Assembly: GCA_958295665.1 (NCBI GenBank)
Contig: OY282560.1
Span: 45,446,333-45,510,332 of the forward strand
Length of the DNA stretch: 64,000 nucleotides
Direction: 5' to 3'
From: Tipula vernalis
Taxonomy: Eukaryota; Arthropoda; Insecta; Diptera; Tipulidae
Within the stretch, counting starts at the first letter, position 1. Each line of letters starts with the position of its first letter. This document shows positions 10,335 to 20,658 of this stretch, one piece after another. The notes beneath the pieces were generated by a model. The model worked only from the letters and a program-made list of their open reading frames with translations, was not told the origin of the DNA and made no database searches. The position numbers and the translations under genes were made by a program.

Positions 10335-10736
10335 TGTAATAGAACAAGTTAAATTAATAGCTCAATGTTTTACTGTACTAAAATAGAATTTTCCATGATA
10401 AAACTGTCCTAAATGTTTCTACACTATTCTTACTGGAAAAGTCATAAAATTTTTAGAAGTTTGGTTTTTATATATGGTATAAAAGGGCGAACGAGAATAT
10501 TATTAGTATATAAATATTATTCATATACGATAAACAACCCTATTCATGCCATCGATTTGATTTGAATGTAACTTGATATAATTTGATTTCAATAAACTGT
10601 ATCGACTCAATAAAACTAACACTGATATTCGGTTTAAGCAAGATGAATCCTCTTACTTCAATGTAGTTACTGGTCGTCTCTTAGAATCTGCCTTATTTAG
10701 CAAACATTTAGGCGAATCTTCAAATGTGTCGTAACA
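10335..10736 (+). repeat. LTR-like repeat, copy C
   Basis: It starts TGTAATAGAACAAG and shares the first 190 bp with copies A and B, including the TATA box (GGTATAAAAGGGCG, about 10477). Its second half differs from B and has AATAAAAC near 10609. It is proposed to end at GTCGTAACA (10736). It is separated from B by only a few bases, so the copies are in near-tandem. Confidence 0.5.
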
Positions 10737-11283
10737 CATAATCATAACGATCGTTAATCATTAAAAGAGTTTAAAATCCAAGTGACGTACCATCATGCCA
10801 AATATTCTTTTTACGTCTTATTGTACACAATTTGCATTTTGTGTTACGTAATTTGAAGAAACTAGAATATTTAACATAAAATACTATTAATGTTGACTAT
10901 CGTTTATCGATTGGTTTCTTTCTTTTTTCGTTTTGTTTTGTTTACTATATTTGTACATTTCCGTTATTTTGACCATTGATATTTTTGGTGTCAAAGAACA
11001 TTTTTATGTTTATTTTATTTTAATTTTAGCATTGTGAATAATTTTAATCGTCTCAAGAACAACTTTTATTGAAAAGTGTGTAATATTTCCAAAATATTAC
11101 GTACAGTCGATATTCCTGAGTCATTGTTGCAATTTATGACAATTATCGTTTTACGATGTAGAATCAGACATATACTGTAGAAAAAATAAAGGAATTAACA
11201 TTAATGTCTTGTAACTCCTTTAACCATCACTATAATAAACTCAATAAATAAAAAACTGAAAATCACATTTTTTTTGTCTAAAT
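10737..11283. other. No gene recognised
   Basis: AT-rich spacer between the LTR-like cluster and the first peptide gene. No coding or repeat signal stands out. Confidence 0.5.
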
Positions 11284-11318
11284 TTTATTATAAATAATAT
11301 AAAATTACATTCACGCAC
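11284..11318 (-). terminator. Conserved 3' UTR/poly(A) block, peptide gene A
   Basis: In gene sense it reads GTGCGTGAATGTAATTTTAT, then ATTATTTATAATAAAA, with the AATAAA signal. The block recurs in all five peptide genes. Confidence 0.8.
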
Positions 11319-11367
11319 TCACAATAAATACAAAATCTTAAAAATATTAATATCATTTTAGACCATA

Positions 11368-11653
11368 TTATTCTCGATGTCTGCCTCGAAAGTTTCGGCC
11401 TTCTCTGTATACGCGCCGATAATCAAGTTCATCATCTTCATCTCTACCAAATCTGCCACTAAAGCCCCCTCGAAAAACTGACTCTGCTCCTATTAGATCT
11501 TCATTTTCATCTGTATCATACATTTTTGTCGGTAATGCCAAGGCGGTCACCATTAAACAGAATAGAACTACAAAAATCTAATTAGAACAAAACAAAATAA
11601 TTATTTTATCACATTTACGTATAATTCACTAGACAAATGTCACTTACTTTCAT
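11368..11653 (-). CDS. Secreted acidic/Arg-rich small peptide, family member A (two exons)
   Basis: Coding exons are 11651-11653 plus 11648-11650 (ATG AAA) and 11577-11368, joined across a 70-bp GT-AG intron (11578-11647; donor GTAAGT, acceptor TTAG). The product is 71 residues: an N-terminal hydrophobic signal peptide (MKIFVVLFCLMVTALALP), an acidic stretch (DTDENEDLIGAES), then FRGGFSG and an Arg-rich tail ending GRHRE. The exon structure, the signal peptide, the LIGAES junction and the promoter are shared with members B-E, which fixes the start. It is the most divergent member: the Gly-rich HGYGPGK ending is lost and the tail has become acidic/Arg-mixed (GRDEDDELDYRR). It lies head to head with member B, with the two TATA boxes about 1.1 kb apart. 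The function is unknown. A secreted host-defence, salivary or cuticular peptide is inferred from the design. Confidence 0.82.
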
Positions 11654-11719
11654 TTTATTTTTACTTTATATTTTTCAATTTATTTCAACTTTACTTCATG
11701 AGATTTTCTCTGACTAAAC

Positions 11720-11815
11720 ATTTCAAGCTAAAATCACAACACCTTATATACATAGATTATGTACAGCAAACGAAAAAATTTTAGTGGTTTGATAACAAAT
11801 TTGTTGATCATAAAA
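11720..11815 (-). promoter_or_regulatory. Core promoter of peptide gene A
   Basis: In gene sense: TTTATGATCAAC, then TTATCAAACCACTAAAATTT (within 11774-11795), then TATATAA (11744-11750) followed by GGTGTTGTGATTTTAG and an Inr-like TCAG. The ATG lies about 90 bp downstream of the TATA box. The layout matches members B-E. A distal block with a reversed GTAAATACTTA and AATTCAACT lies at about 11905-11945. Confidence 0.75.
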
Positions 11816-11829
11816 ATATTTATCTAATT

Positions 11830-12790
11830 TTAATAAATTATGATGTTGTTCGATCGATTTATTTTTAGATTTAAATTGCCAAAATGCATCTGAACTTGCG
11901 ATACATGTAAATACTTATGCAAATTCAACTCGTTTTGACTGAATTAAACAGAATTTTTCAAGATAAATTCAAGGTCATAAACACATGTGACTCATTTGTT
12001 AACGTCTATATAGAAAAAATGCTGAACTTGAACTTGAATCTTATATTGCTTGTTTGTTTATATTCAAGGAGGCCTCCTAAAGCGTTGGATAATAAGCAAA
12101 CGACTCAGTCTCAGATAAATATTTGTTGTCTTATCAGGTCTGTACACTAGAGTTATTAGAGTTCAAAATTGAACCTTCAACAGAACATTGAAAACTAATT
12201 TCTTAAAATTTTCAACTCATTTTGTTTATATCGACTTTGAGAGCTAAGAAGAAATGATACGGAATAGAATAGTCTAACAGTATCGAAATAAATGATTCTT
12301 ATCCAATCGCCAATTTTAAGAATGGTTTGGCAACTATCAATCATTTGGAAACTTCTTTCTATGAAAAACTCAACAGATTAGATGCATTGCTATGATGAAC
12401 AAAAGAATCGGAGTGTACGTGAAGTTATATTTGGAAACGGTCCGCAAAGAAACTCAACTCAATCTAACTTCCGATCCAACTCAAACTCTAAATAAATCCC
12501 AGACTGAACCCGTCTCTCAACAGCTCATTCAGCTGGTTTTGCCATCCAACCAAAAATTTGCGAATGTTATCAAGTTTGGGCAAATATTAACAAATTTTAT
12601 TCACACGTGTGAAATAAATTTAAAATTTCCTTGAACGTATTAGACAAAACTGAATATGTTCAAGAATGCAACAAGGTCTTAAATTTTTTTGATTTTGACG
12701 CAGCCACAACAAGTTCAATTAACATTTAAGTATTTACATACGCCACAAGTTCGCGCGTATTTTAGTAATCAAAATCTGGGTGTTTTTGAG
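11830..12790. other. Shared upstream region between divergent peptide genes A and B
   Basis: It contains the distal module of gene A (about 11905-11945) and of gene B (about 12715-12760; GCAGCCACAACAAGTTCAAT in gene-B sense). A CTCAAC-rich tract occurs at 12468-12530. I see no gene. The ORFs at 11917 and 12392 look like chance. Confidence 0.55.
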
Positions 12791-12794
12791 ATCA

Positions 12795-12870
12795 ACAAGT
12801 TTGTCATCAAAATATTAAAATATGTTGTTTTGCTGCACGGTATATAACACATTGTGATTCTCGATAAAAA
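12795..12870 (+). promoter_or_regulatory. Core promoter of peptide gene B
   Basis: GTCATCAAAATATTAAAATA (12803-12822) is followed by TATATAA (12841-12847), CACATTGTGATTCTCG and a TCAGTA initiator-like site near 12878. The order and spacing match the other family members. Confidence 0.75.
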
Positions 12871-12941
12871 TGTATAATCAGTACACATCTCATCAGAGTT
12901 AGTAGTTAATTAGTTAAAAAAGATAAAAACGTCTAAATAAA

Positions 12942-13288
12942 ATGAAAGTAAGTAACTTTAGTCTAGTGAATTATATTGATGTATGATAAAAATAAATAAT
13001 TACATTTTTTTTTATTCCCTATTCTAGATTTTTGTGTTTCTATTCTGTTTGATTGTTGTCATATCGGCATTGCCGGCAAAAAATGACGATGCAGTTGGAA
13101 TTGAAACCGATAATCTTCCAATTGAAGAACAATTTGAAGATCTAGTAGGAGCCGAACAAAGATATCGTGGTGGTTTTAGTGGATTTGGAGGTGGTGGTCG
13201 TAATTATGGACGTCGCCGTAATGATGGAAGCGGAGGATTTCTTCGAAGCGGTCGTCAAGAATATCACGGCTATGGACCGGGAAAATGA
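12942..13288 (+). CDS. Secreted Gly/Arg-rich small peptide, family member B (two exons)
   Basis: Exons are 12942-12947 (ATG AAA) and 13028-13288, with an 80-bp phase-0 intron (GTAAGT...TCTAG). The product is 88 residues. Residues 1-18 form a signal peptide (MKIFVFLFCLIVVISALP). Residues 19-45 are acidic (IETDNLPIEEQFEDLVGAE). Residues 46-88 are Gly/Arg-rich (YRGGFSGFGGGGRNYGRRR), ending EYHGYGPGK. The acidic segment ahead of a cationic tail resembles a pro-segment plus mature peptide, but no classical dibasic site separates them. Glycine-rich antimicrobial peptides have this overall design; cuticular or salivary glycine-rich proteins are alternatives. No named family is recognised. It is divergent from gene A and convergent with gene C, and the intervening DNA holds Helitron and Gypsy debris. 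Confidence 0.87.
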
Positions 13289-13316
13289 AATACCAGTTTT
13301 TTATATTTGTTGTGAC

Positions 13317-13351
13317 TGCGTAAATGTAATTTTATATTATTTATAATAAAA
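13317..13351 (+). terminator. Conserved 3' UTR/poly(A) block, peptide gene B
   Basis: CTGCGTAAATGTAATTTTAT followed by ATTATTTATAATAAAA, with AATAAA at 13345-13350. It is nearly identical to the blocks of the other four genes. Confidence 0.82.
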
Positions 13352-14432
13352 AGATGTAGAAAAAATTTAAATTGGTTGTATTATTTAACTATCAATCTTG
13401 GGAATATCGACTTTATAGATTAAAATTTTCAAAATGCTAAAATTAAAATAAAAAAAACGATAAAAACTTGTTTAACACCAAAATACGAATCAGATGGAAG
13501 AAATTGGAATACTCATGTCTACTAAAGTAGTAAAAAAAAACGGAAATAAAAGAAATTCAATGCCACTAATGTTTGCTATTTAAACATTTTATTTACAAAT
13601 TTAAATAATTTGAAGTTTCAACAAAAGCTAATGCACTTGGTATGTGACGTCATTTTGATTTTTTTGTTGTTTGTTTTTTAAGGTTTATTTAAATTTTTTA
13701 TCGTCAGATCTAATCTGTCTGGAACTGGAGACCCATATAAGAATGACAAAAAATCATATCATGTGATGCATTACAAGTCAAGCAATTCCAGAAGTACGAG
13801 CGTATATCTAGTGGCATCATCATTAGTATGCAAGAAGGACACCATGGTATATATAAATGTGATACATATCAAGGTATAAATTCGGAGCAACGGAGTTAAA
13901 ATGGCAGTCACAGAATTTAATACCGGTCATTATCACCGAAAACATCATTCTTCGCTCTGTGTTTTATCGGAAATTGAGATATTCCGAAATTAAAATCCTA
14001 TACGACATTTCACAAAATTATGGACACTCTATTACCAATTTTATTGGTAAAAGTTACAGATCGCAAATGTCGCTACCAGACGGGATTCGTTCATTACAGC
14101 ACGTTTCTTTATGGCTTAAAAAAGACCGCAAAGTCGAAAAAAGATCGCGGTTATAGAATTTTGCTTCATTTACATACCACAGTGTGCGATACGCCATAGT
14201 AAAATATTCCGCACTCAGTGGCATAACTAGGTATCCGTAGCCGGGGGGCCTACGATGATTTATTAAAATTAGATCAATAGTATCTCAGATTAAGGCTTAA
14301 CATAGACCAACTAGAAAGAAGAAATCGATCCTGTCGCTATAAGGTATTTACTTAAGACAGGCTCAACAAAATATTTCTGTATTGCAAATGCCTTTACATT
14401 CTGACAGATATTTAAATTTAGAACAAAATTCA
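13352..14432. other. No gene recognised
   Basis: AT-rich spacer. An ORF at 13959-14156 has no recognised domain. GGCATAACTAGGTATCC near 14220 may mark the edge of transposon debris, but the boundary is unclear. Confidence 0.45.
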
Positions 14433-15610
14433 CTAAGCCCATTTTAAATCAAAGCTTTCAATGATGTGTTGATTTATTGAGCTTTGTTGATGGTGATTGC
14501 AAACGCCAATCGAATTGGGAATTACACTACTCACTAATTTTTTTACTGCAACGTAAAAATCTACTACTGCATTTACCGCACTTCGCAACGTAATAATTGG
14601 CACGCCGATTTTCAATTGCAGTAGATGCGATGGCAAATTCAAAAATTCTATTGGTCAATTGACCGCTTCACCTGTTTCCACAACAGTGTCGACGGACTTG
14701 AATGTATCTGCCTAGCTTTGAATGTTACACTGAATAATATTGTCAAGTTCGTAGACGTCTTTGTTCACGGGGGGCAAGAATAGCTCGTTCACTCAGCAGG
14801 TTTGGGTATTGGGAAATACATTTTCAACCAATTCTTCTTTTGACGTCACTAAATTGCAGAAGCTATGAGACCATGAAATTAGTTCTGTGGTCAAATGAAC
14901 CGGCACCTTTTCTTGCCCAATTTCCAACAATTGATGTAAGAATATCGATCGTTTTGCAGCTGGGCATGCATATTTGTAGTTAGTTGTTTCAACGTTTTTA
15001 GACGTCGCTTCAGAGTAGAATATTTCAGGCAAGCAATTACTTCTTCCGCTGGTGTCGACTGAGGAATTACAGGTAATGTTTGCCTGAAGTATTAGTGGAT
15101 CCATTCGAATGCTTTGGAAATGTTGCACGTGGGAGTTTCAATGAATAGCACGTTTAATAACGTGGTAGCAAGGTCACAGTTATTCCGGACGACGCAAGAG
15201 CTGTTCATCAGTCTGTCTATCGTAGGTTCTTTGGATATGCCAGGTTGTCCGTCGACTCGCTCTCCTCGTTTGCGTCGTTAAAATGATTTTCTTCTTGCAT
15301 TCCATGTGTTATACATAGCCGCTCCCAAATACAGCAGTGTTTTCGCAAAAGCGTCATTTTGACATAATGTGAAGAAAGCAGTTAACGTTGTAGCCGGTAT
15401 AGATTCAGGACCATTTGTTACAAATTTGCAGCTGTGAAATAAACGTACTGCCCATTTTTTAGATGTACTGCTAAGTGAAGAATAGCTGAACTTCGTTCAT
15501 GTAAGGGAAATAAAAGAATTCGCCATACAACTTCATTGCTGTTTATGTATCTTCCGTTATGATATGACCGCATTCCTATCACCCTTTTCTGGTTGCACGC
15601 CAAAACTGCC
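14433..15610 (-). pseudogene. Helitron helicase-region remnant
   Basis: The 15603-15418 ORF contains GRYINSNEVVWRILLFPLHE and LHLAVHLKNGQYVYFTAANL, diagnostic of the segment between Rep and helicase. About 15390-15270 continues with TLTAFFTLCQNDAFAKTLLY-type sequence in shifted frames. 14642-14580 encodes LPSHLLQLKIGVPIITLRS, matching the helicase C-terminus (normally followed by NINPPKLCNGTRL, which is absent here). The ATPase motifs (Walker A/B) are not seen, so a large internal deletion lies between about 14650 and 15130. Confidence 0.82.
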
Positions 15611-15809
15611 CGTATTCACGTACTTACAAATGTATTTGATCAATTTAACGGAGTTACAGTATTCCACGTTTATGTGCGCTTTGTAGGTTTTTGATAGCAA
15701 AGGCGAATATGGAACAAAACACCGGTTTGTCTACTACGATGTTATCGTGTCATATTTGTATGGTTGCTAATTAACTACAATCTCCTGCACATATCGCTTA
15801 AAACATTTT

Positions 15810-16690
15810 CCGTCTTTCATGCATATTTTTGGTCACAACTTTACGCAAATCCTTATCGACGTCGGCATCGGATGTTTCAGCGCATATTACATCGCCGTTT
15901 TCGTTTGAGGTGATTTTCTTACAGAGCCAGATTCAAGCAGAGCAAAGGCCCATACAGTTCCAAATAGTTAGCTTATGAAAACACGTGTTGAGATATCATG
16001 TATATCCACCGGCGATTGTCCAGGAAGTAAGAGCTGTTGTACATCGTCCCAAGCTGGATTGCATGTGAATATAATGAGTAGGTTTGGACGGGCGTAGTGT
16101 ACTCATGCATAGGACGTGGACTGTCTGTAGATGAAGATGGCAAACTCGTTATAGTCTTCCAAAGTTAGTTATATTACCGTCAGTTACAACTCCATCTCAC
16201 AAATGAACGGATTCTTCAGAGCGAAATTTGGTCTGATTCAAACGGATGAATATCAAACGTTTTGTTCCGATTTTTGCATACATATCTACGATGTATTGGT
16301 GATGGCATTTCTTTGGTCTGTATTTCTTATTTGCTTCCTAGCGAATGACTGGACTTATCACTTTAACGTTGTAGTGATATCCATCGGCACCATCCCAAAA
16401 AATGATTGGAGGATTACAGGGCATCGGAGCATCGATGAGTTTCTGTAACTTTTGTCTGTTGATTGTTTCTCCGTTTATAAAAACTGCCACTGCGTCTATA
16501 ATTGGAGCATTGAATCTTCGCACATGTTCTCCAGCATGATTTTTTTCAGGATGAATAACACTCTTGTGTTTACAGGTGGCATCATCTCAATTGCATTTTT
16601 GAACAAATGCTCTAAATTGTGTTTTCCGTGGAGAAGCTCTTGCAGTTGAGGAACGATAGACATTTTCTGCCGGTAGAAATTCCGCTGCGT
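15810..16690 (-). pseudogene. Helitron Rep-region remnant
   Basis: From the 5' side of the element: RRFNAPIIDAVAVFINGE and PPIIFWDGADGYHYNVK (within 16523-16338), then HQYIVDMYAKI and RLIFIRLNQTK (about 16300-16210), then RPNLLIIFTCNPAWDDV and LPGQSPVDIHDISTRVF (about 16090-15970), then DADVDKDLRKVVTKNM (about 15870-15810). These are characteristic Helitron N-terminal/Rep motifs. The expected HUH segment (WQKRGLPHAH-like) is missing between DISTRVF and the next block, so a deletion has removed the catalytic centre. Several frameshifts are present. Confidence 0.85.
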
Positions 16691-16889
16691 GCATTCAATT
16701 CATCATCTGGGAATGGAAGCAGGTATCCGGTTTTATGATTAATTTGTCACTTTCACTGGGAAAGTTGGCATGAATTGAGCTGTTACGAGCAGTAGTTATA
16801 TTACAGCAAACGAGCAATTTTTGCCCAAACCGACCACTACATCACCCCCCTCCTGGATCAAAAACCGCGGCGTTTAGAAATAAAATTTC

Positions 16890-17880
16890 ATGGATTTGCG
16901 AATATTATGATTTTATACTGCTCTAACCATAAGAATTCGGTAGATGGGCTTAAGCCTGTCAATGCCAATTGTCGTGAGTATTTCATTGATGTCCACAACA
17001 AAAAATTTGCGCCATTTGCAGGTCACTGGGTATGGTCCAAAATGCGATGTGCTCAAAGGACTTTTTCACTCTGTCAATACGAACGAATACGTCTGAGCAA
17101 TTTTCCAAATTTTTGGGGAAGTGCATATCCTGTTGGATCGGATGTCATGTGGCCGAAGGAACTAAAGCCCTCATTGTTATTTGAAGCTTCTCTACTAAAT
17201 TCGAAGTATATGTGGTTAAATTCGAATTTTGATCGTTGATGAAGAACTCTCCGGAAACCAGTTGTGGTCCTCCTTCAATGAGGTTCGAATACCCAATAAA
17301 ACTGTTTGTTGGAAGGTCAGAACTGCAATGTGAGTGTATTCGTTTTTGGATTATAAGCTGTTGTCTTAATGATATATGAACCTAAGAGCACCATGAGCTC
17401 GATGAACATTGTTGATTTAAATTGTGTTCCTTGGTCTGTCATTATATAGAATGGGTCACCAAATCTACAGATACATTCATTATAGAAGATTTAATTTACG
17501 GTTTTGGCGGTCATTTCTCGGGTTTGATAAACTTCTGGCCAACGGCGAAATCGGTCGGCCATCGTTAGAATGTAATGATAGCCATTCGATTGGGGCAGTG
17601 GGTCGACTACCTGCCACTTGCTGGCTCAAATTTACCAAGTTCTGTTTTCATGTGGCGGTGAACCTGTCTTATTTATTATGGCTACCGTGTTTCTTACAGC
17701 ATTGAAATTCTTACAGTTTGTTAATACCCATTTTTACCTTTTGCTCTATAAGAAATTTCTTTAATGTTACAGCTGTAGCTGTAACTTGGTCAATTTAGTG
17801 AATAGGGGCATAGATCTTGTTGATCGCCACTGAGTTGTATGGTTTACCTTTATGCACGCGACCAACACCAATGAAATTGT
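16890..17880 (-). pseudogene. pol: Gypsy integrase fragment, minus strand
   Basis: Minus-strand reading gives WQVVDPLPQSNGYHYILTMADRFRRWPE (about 17620-17530), RFGDPFYIMTDQGTQF (about 17470-17420), and the C-terminal part LVEKLQITMRALVPS, FPKNLENCSDVFVRIDR (about 17205-17060). These are the DDE core (the Asp in MADRF and the Asp in TDQG) and C-terminal region of a Gypsy integrase. Multiple frame changes are present, and the catalytic Glu region is not seen. Confidence 0.8.
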
Positions 17881-18393
17881 GATTTGTTGTTTTTGTATTT
17901 TTTTGCTTTTACGTTCGCAACGCTACAGTATTCAATAGGTTCTTTATTTTTAATTATTTTATGCATTTCGTCACGTTATTTGGTTTGTTTTGGATTAAGC
18001 CACCAATCTTTCTTTGTATACTGGTTTGTTATCAAAGAAACAAAAAAGTTTTCCATTGAATCATTCGGTCGTTCACATTTCATAAGATTTTTCTGTTTGG
18101 GTTTGTGGAATTTAAAAAAAATACACAACTATTGCTCCTGTTCTGTTTCGTATTTCTATATTTTAGGAGTTTTGTTGAAGTTTGTGGCAATCCGAAAATT
18201 TACTTTCAAGTCCAAATTTGATAGCAAAAAACAACAAACGCTTCATTCATTCACCAATTCTAATTACTTCACTTTTGGTCTGTCGATAATGAGTAGTGAC
18301 TAAATAAATGAAGTTTTTAAATTGTGTTTTGTAGACCCGGTTAAGCGAATAAATTAATTCATCAAAAATAAATAGTGAGTAGTTTATTGTACA
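17881..18393. other. No gene recognised
   Basis: A T-rich 139-codon ORF (17884-18303) is composed mostly of Phe, Leu and Ser from T-rich DNA, and has no recognised domain. I regard it as chance. Confidence 0.5.
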
Positions 18394-18429
18394 TTTTATT
18401 ACAAATAATATAAAATTTCATTCACGCAA
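18394..18429 (-). terminator. Conserved 3' UTR/poly(A) block, peptide gene C
   Basis: In gene sense it reads TTGCGTGAATGAAATTTTAT, then ATTATTTGTAATAAAA. Confidence 0.82.
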
Positions 18430-18471
18430 TCACTTTACACTCATATACAAAATTTGTTTAATACTAATATT

Positions 18472-18810
18472 TCACTTTCCTGGTCCATAACCGTGCCATT
18501 CTCGCTGACCGGTTCGAAAAACACCTCCACCACCGTAACTACGGCGAACTCCATAGCCACGACCTCTATATCTGCCATTTCCACCGTAAGAGCCCCCTCG
18601 ATATGCTGATTCAGCTCCTGCTAGATCTTCATTTTGATCATCAGTCGTTGGTGCATTATTGGTTTCAGTTTTAGCTGTTTGGTCAATTTTTGCCGGTAAT
18701 GCCAAGACGGCAACAATTAAACAGAACAGAATCACAAAAATCTAAACAGAGCAAAATAAAATAATTATTTTATCACATTAGCTAGATACACTAAATACAC
18801 TTACTTTCAT
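18472..18810 (-). CDS. Secreted Gly/Arg-rich small peptide, family member C (two exons)
   Basis: Exons are 18810-18805 (ATG AAA) and 18741-18472, with a 63-bp intron (18742-18804, GTAAGT...TAG). The product is 91 residues: a signal peptide (MKIFVILFCLIVAVLALP), an acidic Thr/Asn-rich segment (ETNNAPTTDDQNEDLAGAES), then AYRGGSYGGNGRYRGRGYG and the tail GGGGVFRTGQREWHGYGPGK. The tail matches members B and D closely, while the pro-segment has drifted. It is head to head with member D (TATA boxes 3.5 kb apart); the space between them holds an envelope relic and an orphan promoter of the same family. Confidence 0.87.
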
Positions 18811-18889
18811 GTTATGTTCACTTGTTATTGTTTACCTTATTTCACTTTACTTGATGAGATTTATTCAAAATATAAATTTCAGTCCAGAA

Positions 18890-18965
18890 TCACAACGTCT
18901 TATATACCATGGGGGCAAGAATTAAGAATTTAATGGTTTGATGAAGAATTTTTTGATTCTAAAAA
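18890..18965 (-). promoter_or_regulatory. Core promoter of peptide gene C
   Basis: In gene sense: TTCATCAAACCATTAAATTC (18925-18945), then TATATAA (18900-18906), then GACGTTGTGATTCTGG. A distal block (ATTCAACTTTTTGATGG on the plus strand) lies at about 19005-19055. Confidence 0.75.
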
Positions 18966-19059
18966 TAAATTTAGCAAATTATGTCGTTATATCGGCTTTA
19001 TTTTTGTTTACGTATTTAAGATATATTCAACTTTTTGATGGTTGCACCAAAAATCTTTA

Positions 19060-19920
19060 AGATATGTTCGAAATGTATTGGTATCGTTAAACTTACATTT
19101 CATTTTAGTCAAATTCGTTTAAATTGTATGTAAGGAAACGTGAAATTATTTCAACATGTAGAACAATAAAATTTGTTAATATCTACTTGAACTTGGACCC
19201 TATTGAACTGTATAAGACGCTCTATCTATCCGAATTCACTTGGTTGATCATTAGCACCAGTGTTAAAAATAAATAAAAACCAGTTACAATAATTGCAACA
19301 TAATAAATTTTAGATTTCCTATTTAAACAAAATTTTACGTCGATATTTTTTTTCACTCAAAATTTGAGCACTTTTTTTCTTAACATTTTTCACTCACAAT
19401 TTTTTTTTCTTCAAAGTTTTACTCAAAATTGAACAGGTGTTAATACTCAGATATGTCATTGTTGTTTTTAAAACAATTTAATGAATATACCGAGATAATA
19501 AAAACAAAATGTCCATTCAACCATGTTTTCACTCAATTTTTGATAATCTGATTATATGATTATTTAAGGTTATTTGAGTTTCGAAGAAAGGATATTCTAA
19601 TATCTAGCTTATTTTTCGTCAGAACTTTGGAGAAAATCTTAATTTTGAGTGAAAATTTGTGAACTATACGCCATTTGCACTCAACATTTTAACACGAAAT
19701 TAACCAAATTTTATTACTGAAAGATTCTCAAATAAGGAGGAGTTCGATTCAGTTTGGTTGTTAGAATTGTGTCAAACGTGCAATCATAAAGGCCATTTCA
19801 CTCAATTTTATAGATTTTTAAATAAAATTGGATCTGTAGTGATCAGACAGGCAAACAGTCACAATGTTAAAATATTGAATAAGACAAGAGATTGCAGAAA
19901 TACTATAATACGCCCTAAGT
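19060..19920. other. No gene recognised
   Basis: AT-rich spacer upstream of gene C. The repeated phrase TTTTCACTCAAAATTTGAG and variants occur between 19350 and 19700, suggesting a weak local repeat. No coding signal is seen. Confidence 0.45.
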
Positions 19921-19924
19921 GGGA

Positions 19925-20340
19925 ACAAGGTCATCTGCCAAAGAAGATCATCTTTTGATTTTGTTGGTACAATTGCCAATGAGTTATTTGGTGTGCTCGA
20001 TCGACGTACCGGCAATGTCTGCAAGGACAGCATAGAAAAGTTAATTTCAAACCAGCAACACCACCAAAAGCTACTTACACTACAACTCAAATATCGATAT
20101 TAGTATCAACTATCAACATTATTAAGCACAGTTAAGTGGAGACCGATAAGAAATTTCAGGCATTCAACAACACAGTGACCAACATCATTTTCCATAAGAT
20201 CAATGAACATCCAATCAGGATGTTCCTTGCTGTAATTTGGACATAGCAACCGTATATAAGATAATCGACGTAAAAATCGACGTTGTACCCATGATCCACC
20301 AGCAAGAATATGTCTACATCATGCCTTATCGAGATCACCA
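19925..20340 (+). pseudogene. env-like: Envelope (F-like) glycoprotein remnant, N-terminal/fusion-peptide part
   Basis: An open frame at about 19936-20101 reads QRRSSFDFVGTIANELFGVL, then a polar coiled-coil-like stretch (DSIEKLISNQQHHQKLL), up to a TAG at 20099. A basic RR pair followed by an FVGxIANxLFG segment is the cleavage-site and fusion-peptide signature of baculovirus-F-like envelopes carried by insect errantiviruses. Weaker matching sequence (STINIIKHS, NNTVTNIIFHKINEH) follows in other frames to about 20230. The internal stops make it a relic. No LTRs or pol sequence adjoin it directly. Confidence 0.62.
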
Positions 20341-20438
20341 GTGAATTCATTGAAGGAGAAGAGATTTTAGAACTGCATCAAAACTGTGTTTCAAAAGTTG
20401 ATACATATTCAAGGGTAGGATATAGGACTTCTAGCAGA

Positions 20439-20560
20439 CTATTTGTGAATTTGATATTTGAACGTATTCGAGTGTTCGAAGTATTCGGTTCTTATTTAAA
20501 TCAAATACGAATCTTATAACTTCAAAGATTCGAATACGTTCGAATCGAATTCACAAATAG
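20439..20560. repeat. 122-bp palindromic (foldback) repeat
   Basis: The left arm CTATTTGTGAATTTGATATT...AACGTATTCGA (from 20439) is mirrored by AACGTATTCGAA-type sequence ending at CAAATAG (20560). The arms are about 33 bp and imperfect. It resembles a MITE or a DNA foldback. No clear target duplication was seen. Confidence 0.65.
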
Positions 20561-20658
20561 CACCTCAGGATCGGTAGTTCACTCTGAAAGCCCCATACTC
20601 CGAAGAAAGAAAGAGTGTTGAAACTTGTTTTCGATGTTGTGTATCTAGTAAAAGAAAC

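Larger units (their letters stand above)
14433..16690 (-). mobile_element. Helitron relic (Rep/helicase), minus strand
   Basis: Fragments of a Rep-helicase polyprotein lie in the correct order from 16690 down to 14433, in several frames. No intact frame remains and no terminal hairpin or CTRR end could be identified. Gypsy debris adjoins it upstream (16890-17880). Confidence 0.85.

Noticed and set aside
16203..17705. Several plus-strand ORFs of 65-110 codons
   Set aside because: They are antisense shadows of the Helitron and Gypsy relics on the minus strand, which show diagnostic motifs.
17884..18303. 139-codon Phe/Leu/Ser-rich ORF
   Set aside because: It is explained by T-rich DNA; it has no domain, promoter or homologous feature.
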